A stretch of DNA of 19,333 bases from Elusimicrobiota bacterium (GTDB taxonomy: Bacteria; Elusimicrobiota; Elusimicrobia; UBA1565; UBA9628). The position numbers were made by a program, and so were the translations under genes. The stretch is from positions 1 to 19,333 of the forward strand of contig JACQBB010000098.1 in NCBI GenBank assembly GCA_016194625.1. The letters are read 5' to 3'. This document shows, one piece after another, positions 16,195 to 19,333 of this stretch (positions are counted from its first letter, which is position 1; the number at the start of each line of letters is the position of its first letter). The notes beneath the pieces were generated by a model. That model was not told the DNA's origin and made no database searches. It saw nothing but the letters and a program-made list of their open reading frames with translations.

Positions 16195-16199
16195 CCTGA

Positions 16200-16204
16200 C
16201 TCCT
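16200..16204 (-). promoter_or_regulatory. Shine-Dalgarno site of the phosphoesterase gene
   Basis: AGGAG on the minus strand lies five bases before the ATG at 16194. It decides that start over the TTG at 16233. Confidence 0.65.
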
Positions 16205-16247
16205 AGGATGACTCCGCCGACGGGGAAAGTCAAGGCGCCCCGGGATT

Positions 16248-16256
16248 TGCTTCAAT
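16248..16256 (+). promoter_or_regulatory. Extended -10 of the secreted-protein gene
   Basis: TGCTTCAAT reads as TGn plus TTCAAT (16251-16256) and ends ten bases before the ATG at 16267, the same spacing as at ispG. No -35 is evident. Confidence 0.4.
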
Positions 16257-16266
16257 CGTCGCCTTC

Positions 16267-17151
16267 ATGAAGTCCGCCGCGCTCAGCGCCGCATTCCTAT
16301 TGTTACTGCCGGCCGGCCCGGCGTCCTCGAACGACTCGCCGCCGCCGTACGCCCCGCCGCCGGTGACGGTCCCGCGGCGCGGCGCGCTGCTGCCGTTCTC
16401 CCGCGTCGTCACCTACTACGGCAATCCGCTGTCCAAGCGCATGGGCATCCTCGGCGAGCTCCCGGTGGACCAGATGCTCGCGGGGCTGGAGCGCGAGGCC
16501 GAGGCCTGGCGGAAGGCCGACCCGCAGACGAAGGTGCTCCCGGGCCTGGAGCTGGTCGCCACGGTCGCCGCGGACACGCCGGGGCCGAGCGGGCTGTACC
16601 GCACGCGCATGCCCGACGCGCTCATATGGAAAGTCATCGGCTGGTCGCGCTCGAAGGGCTGGCTGACCATCCTCGATATCCAGGTCGGCCACTCGGACGC
16701 GAAGGCCGAGGTGGAGCGTCTGCGCCCGTTCCTGGAGAGCCCCGACGTGCACCTCGCGCTGGACCCGGAGTTCGACATGCCGCCGGGGATCGTCCCCGGA
16801 CGCCGAATCGGCACGACGGACGCCAAGTCGGTGAACACCGCGATCGCGCTCCTCGCCTCGATGGTCGAGAAGAAGGGCCTGCCGCCCAAGCTCCTGCTCG
16901 TGCACCGCTTCACCGAGGGCATGCTGACCAACCACGACCAGGTCCGCCGCGACCCGCGCGTGCAGGTGGTGATGGTGATGGACGGCTACGGCATCCCGGC
17001 CTTCAAGCGCCGCGCCTACCGCATCGCCATCCGCAAGGAGCCGGTCGAGTTCGCCGGGGTCAAGCTGTTCTACAAGAACGACAAGCCGATGATGACCCCG
17101 CGCGAGGCGCTGACCCTCCAGCCGGGCCCGTCCGTCGTCATCTACCAGTAG
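16267..17151 (+). CDS. Conserved secreted protein, probable TIM-barrel-like fold, function unknown
   Basis: The 294-residue protein has a signal peptide (about 1-21) and a proline-rich mature N-terminus (SPPPYAPPPVTVP). The core alternates strands and helices: VVTYYGNPLSKRMGILGE (47-64), LPGLELVATV, then TILDIQVG (134-141), HLALDPEFD (162-170), KLLLVHRFTEGML (208-220) and VVMVMDGYGIP (234-244). Acidic residues at strand ends (D137, D166, E168, D239) resemble the layout of glycosidase-like barrels, and LALDPEF is the most distinctive motif. From memory, similar proteins occur in actinobacteria with an LALDPEW variant and no known function. It may act on an envelope polysaccharide, which would fit the flippase gene behind it, but this is inference. 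Confidence 0.75.
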   Translation: MKSAALSAAFLLLLPAGPASSNDSPPPYAPPPVTVPRRGALLPFSRVVTYYGNPLSKRMGILGELPVDQMLAGLEREAEAWRKADPQTKVLPGLELVATVAADTPGPSGLYRTRMPDALIWKVIGWSRSKGWLTILDIQVGHSDAKAEVERLRPFLESPDVHLALDPEFDMPPGIVPGRRIGTTDAKSVNTAIALLASMVEKKGLPPKLLLVHRFTEGMLTNHDQVRRDPRVQVVMVMDGYGIPAFKRRAYRIAIRKEPVEFAGVKLFYKNDKPMMTPREALTLQPGPSVVIYQ

Positions 17152-17172
17152 GAAAGGTCCGCGGCGCGGATT

Positions 17173-17181
17173 TGGTATCCT
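17173..17181 (+). promoter_or_regulatory. Extended -10 promoter of the flippase gene
   Basis: TGGTATCCT is an extended -10 (TATCCT at 17176-17181) ending seven bases before the ATG at 17189. The predicted transcript starts at or next to the initiation codon. Confidence 0.55.
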
Positions 17182-17188
17182 CCTCGGA

Positions 17189-18667
17189 ATGTTCCGCGAG
17201 CTGAGGGGGCTGGCGAAGGAGACGGCGTTCTACGGCCTGTCCACCGTCCTCGGCCGGATGCTCAGCTTCCTGCTGACGCCGCTGTTCACCCACCTGCTCA
17301 GCCGCGCCGAGAGCGGCGTCGTCCAGACCGCCTACTCCTACATCGCCTTCCTGACCGTCGTCTACGGGCTCGGGCTCGACGTGGCCTACCTGCGGCTCGG
17401 GCGCAAGAAGGGGGAGGCCGACCCGGGCGCGTTCGCCGGCGCGCTGGCGTGCGTGGCCGTCGTCTCGCTGGCGGTCTCGCTGCTGATCCATCTCTTCGCC
17501 GCGCCGCTGGCCGTCGGGATGGGCATCCCGGTCGAGATGGCGCCGGTCGTGCGCTACGCGGCCTGGATCCTCGCGATCGACTCGCTGGCGCTGATGCCCT
17601 ACACCGAGCTGCGCGGCACGCACCGCGCGGCGACCTTCGCGGGCGTGAAGCTGGTCGGCATCGCGATGAACCTGGTCCTGGCCTTCGTGTTCGTGCGCGG
17701 CATGGGCCTGGGCGTGCGCGGCGTGTTCCTGGCGAACATCGTCGCGTCGTCGGCGGCGCTGGCGATGCTGGCGCCGGTGCTCGTCTCCCGCCTGGAGCGC
17801 CCGCGCCTGGACAAGCTCAAGCCGATGCTCGCCTTCGGCGTGCCGCTGGTCGCCGCCCTGCTGGGCTCGATGGTCGTGCAGGTCGCCGACCGCCCCATCA
17901 TGACGCGCCTGGCGGGCCTGGACATGGCCGGCGTGTACGGCAACTGCTACAAGCTGGGCATCTTCATGAGCCTGCTCGTCGGCATGTTCGACCAGGCCTG
18001 GAAGCCGTTCGTGCTGGAGCGCGCCGACCGCCCGGACGTGGACGCGCTGATCGCGCGCGTGCTCACCTACTTCGCGGGGCTGGCGTGCTGGGCGTTCCTC
18101 GCGGTCGCGTTCTTCGTCGAGCCGGCGGTGAAGGCGCCGCTGTTCCACGGGCACGCGCTGTTCGGCGAGGCGTACTGGGACGGGCTCGTCGTGGTGCCGA
18201 TCGTGACCCTCGGCTACCTGTTCAACGGCCTGTACTTCGTGATGCTGGCGCCGCTGATGATCGACAAGCGCATGACCTCGGTGACGACCGCGACCTGGGT
18301 CGGCGCCGCGATCAACATCGGGGCCAACCTGTTCCTGATCCCGCGCTACGGGATGGCCGGCGCCGCGTGGGCGACCTGCGTGGCGTACCTCGCGATGGCG
18401 GCCTCGGTGTGGGTCCTGGGGCGCGCGACGCGCGCGACCCCGTACGAGTGGGGGCGCCTGGGCGTCCTGGCGGCCTGGACCGCGCTGCTGTGGGCGCCGT
18501 CGACGCGCGTGGGGCTCCTGCCGCGCGCGCTGCTGCTGGCCGCTTATCCCGCCGGGCTGCGGCTGTCCGGCTTCCTGCACGCCGAGGAGCTCGACGAGCT
18601 CCGGACGATGTTCCGCCTCAGCGGACGCTCTTCACGCCCAGCGCCTCCGGCGCCGGGCGCGGCGTGA
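17189..18667 (+). CDS. Polysaccharide/oligosaccharide flippase (Wzx-like, MOP superfamily)
   Basis: The 492-residue protein has about 12-14 predicted membrane helices. The N-terminus is characteristic of polysaccharide-biosynthesis flippases: AKETAFYGLSTVLGRMLSFL, then LTPLFTHLLSRAESGVVQTA and LTVVYGLGLDVAYLRLG. The segment VADRPIMTRLAGLDMAGVYG (about 231-250) and AAINIGANLFLIPRYGMAGAAWAT (about 372-395) recur in this family. It would flip undecaprenyl-linked sugar chains across the inner membrane for capsule, exopolysaccharide or O-antigen assembly. No other polysaccharide gene lies next to it. The final 50 bases overlap the 3' end of the minus-strand gene, and its last residues (RSSRPAPPAPGAA) look like a disordered tail formed by that overlap. 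Confidence 0.9.
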   Translation: MFRELRGLAKETAFYGLSTVLGRMLSFLLTPLFTHLLSRAESGVVQTAYSYIAFLTVVYGLGLDVAYLRLGRKKGEADPGAFAGALACVAVVSLAVSLLIHLFAAPLAVGMGIPVEMAPVVRYAAWILAIDSLALMPYTELRGTHRAATFAGVKLVGIAMNLVLAFVFVRGMGLGVRGVFLANIVASSAALAMLAPVLVSRLERPRLDKLKPMLAFGVPLVAALLGSMVVQVADRPIMTRLAGLDMAGVYGNCYKLGIFMSLLVGMFDQAWKPFVLERADRPDVDALIARVLTYFAGLACWAFLAVAFFVEPAVKAPLFHGHALFGEAYWDGLVVVPIVTLGYLFNGLYFVMLAPLMIDKRMTSVTTATWVGAAINIGANLFLIPRYGMAGAAWATCVAYLAMAASVWVLGRATRATPYEWGRLGVLAAWTALLWAPSTRVGLLPRALLLAAYPAGLRLSGFLHAEELDELRTMFRLSGRSSRPAPPAPGAA

Positions 18668-19333
18668 ACGGGTCGGCCAGAGGCTGAAGGGGGCGCGGCG
18701 ACTCCAGCGGCCGCGCGTGGCGGACGACCAGCGCGTCGCCGTTGAACGCGAACTCCGCCTCCACCGCGCCTCCGCGCCACGCGTCCAGCGCGCGCGCGAC
18801 GCGCGCCAGGCGCGCCAGCTTCGCCGGCGTCAGCCGCGGCTTGCCGTCCGCGTTCCCCGCGGAGAACTCCAGCGCGCGGCCCGACCGCGGCTCCAGCGCC
18901 CAGCGGTCGTTCGCGGCCTCGACGAGGACGCGGCGACGGCCCGAGGACGGGTCGCGCGAGAACAGGACGCCCGTCAGGTCGGACTTCTCGACGCGCAGGA
19001 CGCGCAGGCGGCCGGCGAAGTCCATCCCGCGGCCGGCGCGCAGGCGCGCGCCCAGCGGACCCGGGCCCCAGGACGCCGCCCAGGCCTCGCGCGCGGCCGA
19101 CAGCGCCTCGCGCGAGTCCGCGGCGGGGACGCTCGCGTCCTCGCCGGAGACCAGGCAGGGGCAGGACGCGGTCGCGGCCAGCAGGGCGCGCGCGGCGGCC
19201 GACTCCGGGGACAGGCGCGCGGCCAGGATGCGCTCGCGCGCGCGCTCCGACTTGCGGCGCAGGCCGAGCGAGGCGTCGTCGAGCGTGCGGTCGAGGTACT
19301 CGCGCAGGCCGTTCTCCTCGACGAAGCGCGTCC
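18618..19333 (-). CDS. PEP/pyruvate-binding (PPDK N-terminal, ATP-grasp) domain protein, C-terminal part
   Basis: The reading frame is open from the right edge to the TGA at 18618 (238 codons), so its start lies outside the window; the internal ATG at 19025 is not a likely start because similarity extends upstream. Visible landmarks fit the end of the ATP-grasp domain of PEP synthase/PPDK: VEKSDLTGVLFSRDPSSG (compare SGVlFT.DP.tG), VLVEAANDRWALEP (usually GLGE), an E-x-E-F-A-F segment in place of iEWA, and HARPL in place of QARPL. The GLGE glycines are lost. The protein stops about 20 residues after HARPL, so it lacks the phosphohistidine and PEP-binding domains in this part. It may be a stand-alone, possibly degenerate, ATP-grasp protein rather than a true PEP synthase. 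Confidence 0.65.
   Translation of the reverse strand, partial: TRFVEENGLREYLDRTLDDASLGLRRKSERARERILAARLSPESAAARALLAATASCPCLVSGEDASVPAADSREALSAAREAWAASWGPGPLGARLRAGRGMDFAGRLRVLRVEKSDLTGVLFSRDPSSGRRRVLVEAANDRWALEPRSGRALEFSAGNADGKPRLTPAKLARLARVARALDAWRGGAVEAEFAFNGDALVVRHARPLESPRPLQPLADPFTPRPAPEALGVKSVR

Noticed and set aside
16195..16233. Longer phosphoesterase start at TTG 16233
   Set aside because: There is no ribosome binding site there, while AGGAG precedes ATG 16194 at normal spacing.
14477..16255. 592-codon minus-strand open frame across the DUF1648 and phosphoesterase genes
   Set aside because: It is a different frame of the true phosphoesterase gene and runs antisense into two plus-strand genes; no recognisable motif.

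Overview
This is a roughly 70 % GC bacterial chromosome segment packed with genes on both strands. A TonB-dependent receptor, a lipoprotein and many Sec signal peptides point to a cell with an outer membrane. The isoprenoid enzyme IspG is the long three-domain type known from Chlamydiae, Bacteroidota, Chlorobi, plants and several deep-branching phyla. Together with the GC content, this makes a high-GC free-living lineage such as Elusimicrobiota my tentative guess; I could not test it. I see no mobile element, CRISPR array or phage gene, so this looks like ordinary chromosome.

Layout from left to right: (1) the N-terminus of an NAD-type malic enzyme leaving the window on the minus strand; (2) a plus-strand pair of unknown envelope proteins (285-1687); (3) a minus-strand operon, ispG > aminopeptidase lipoprotein > GT-C glycosyltransferase (6067 down to 1649), meeting the unknown pair tail to tail; (4) a divergent plus-strand VOC/RDD pair starting from overlapping promoters; (5) a coupled plus-strand trio of an atypical zinc-finger SDR, a TonB-dependent receptor and an ABC_sub_bind-type periplasmic protein (6928-11264); (6) tRNA-Arg(UCU) followed within 24 nt by a secreted trypsin-like protease; (7) a minus-strand HEAT-repeat exported protein with a 70-residue membrane protein behind it; (8) a plus-strand dipeptide epimerase with a DUF1648 membrane protein; (9) a minus-strand calcineurin-like phosphoesterase; (10) a secreted conserved unknown protein and a polysaccharide flippase on plus; (11) a PEP/pyruvate-binding (ATP-grasp) domain protein running in from the right edge on minus.

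Several genes serve the cell envelope: IspG feeds isoprenoid lipid carriers, the GT-C enzyme probably uses a lipid-linked sugar, the flippase moves lipid-linked oligosaccharide, and the epimerase fits recycling of murein peptides. The SDR/receptor/binding-protein trio looks like an uptake-and-processing unit for an unknown ligand and is the best candidate here for undescribed biology.

Two architectural traits recur. Most first genes have a -10 hexamer (often with an extended TGn) only 6-10 nt before the start codon, which predicts leaderless or nearly leaderless mRNAs. Convergent genes overlap or almost touch at their 3' ends with no visible intrinsic terminator. No gene-free stretch longer than 300 bases exists.
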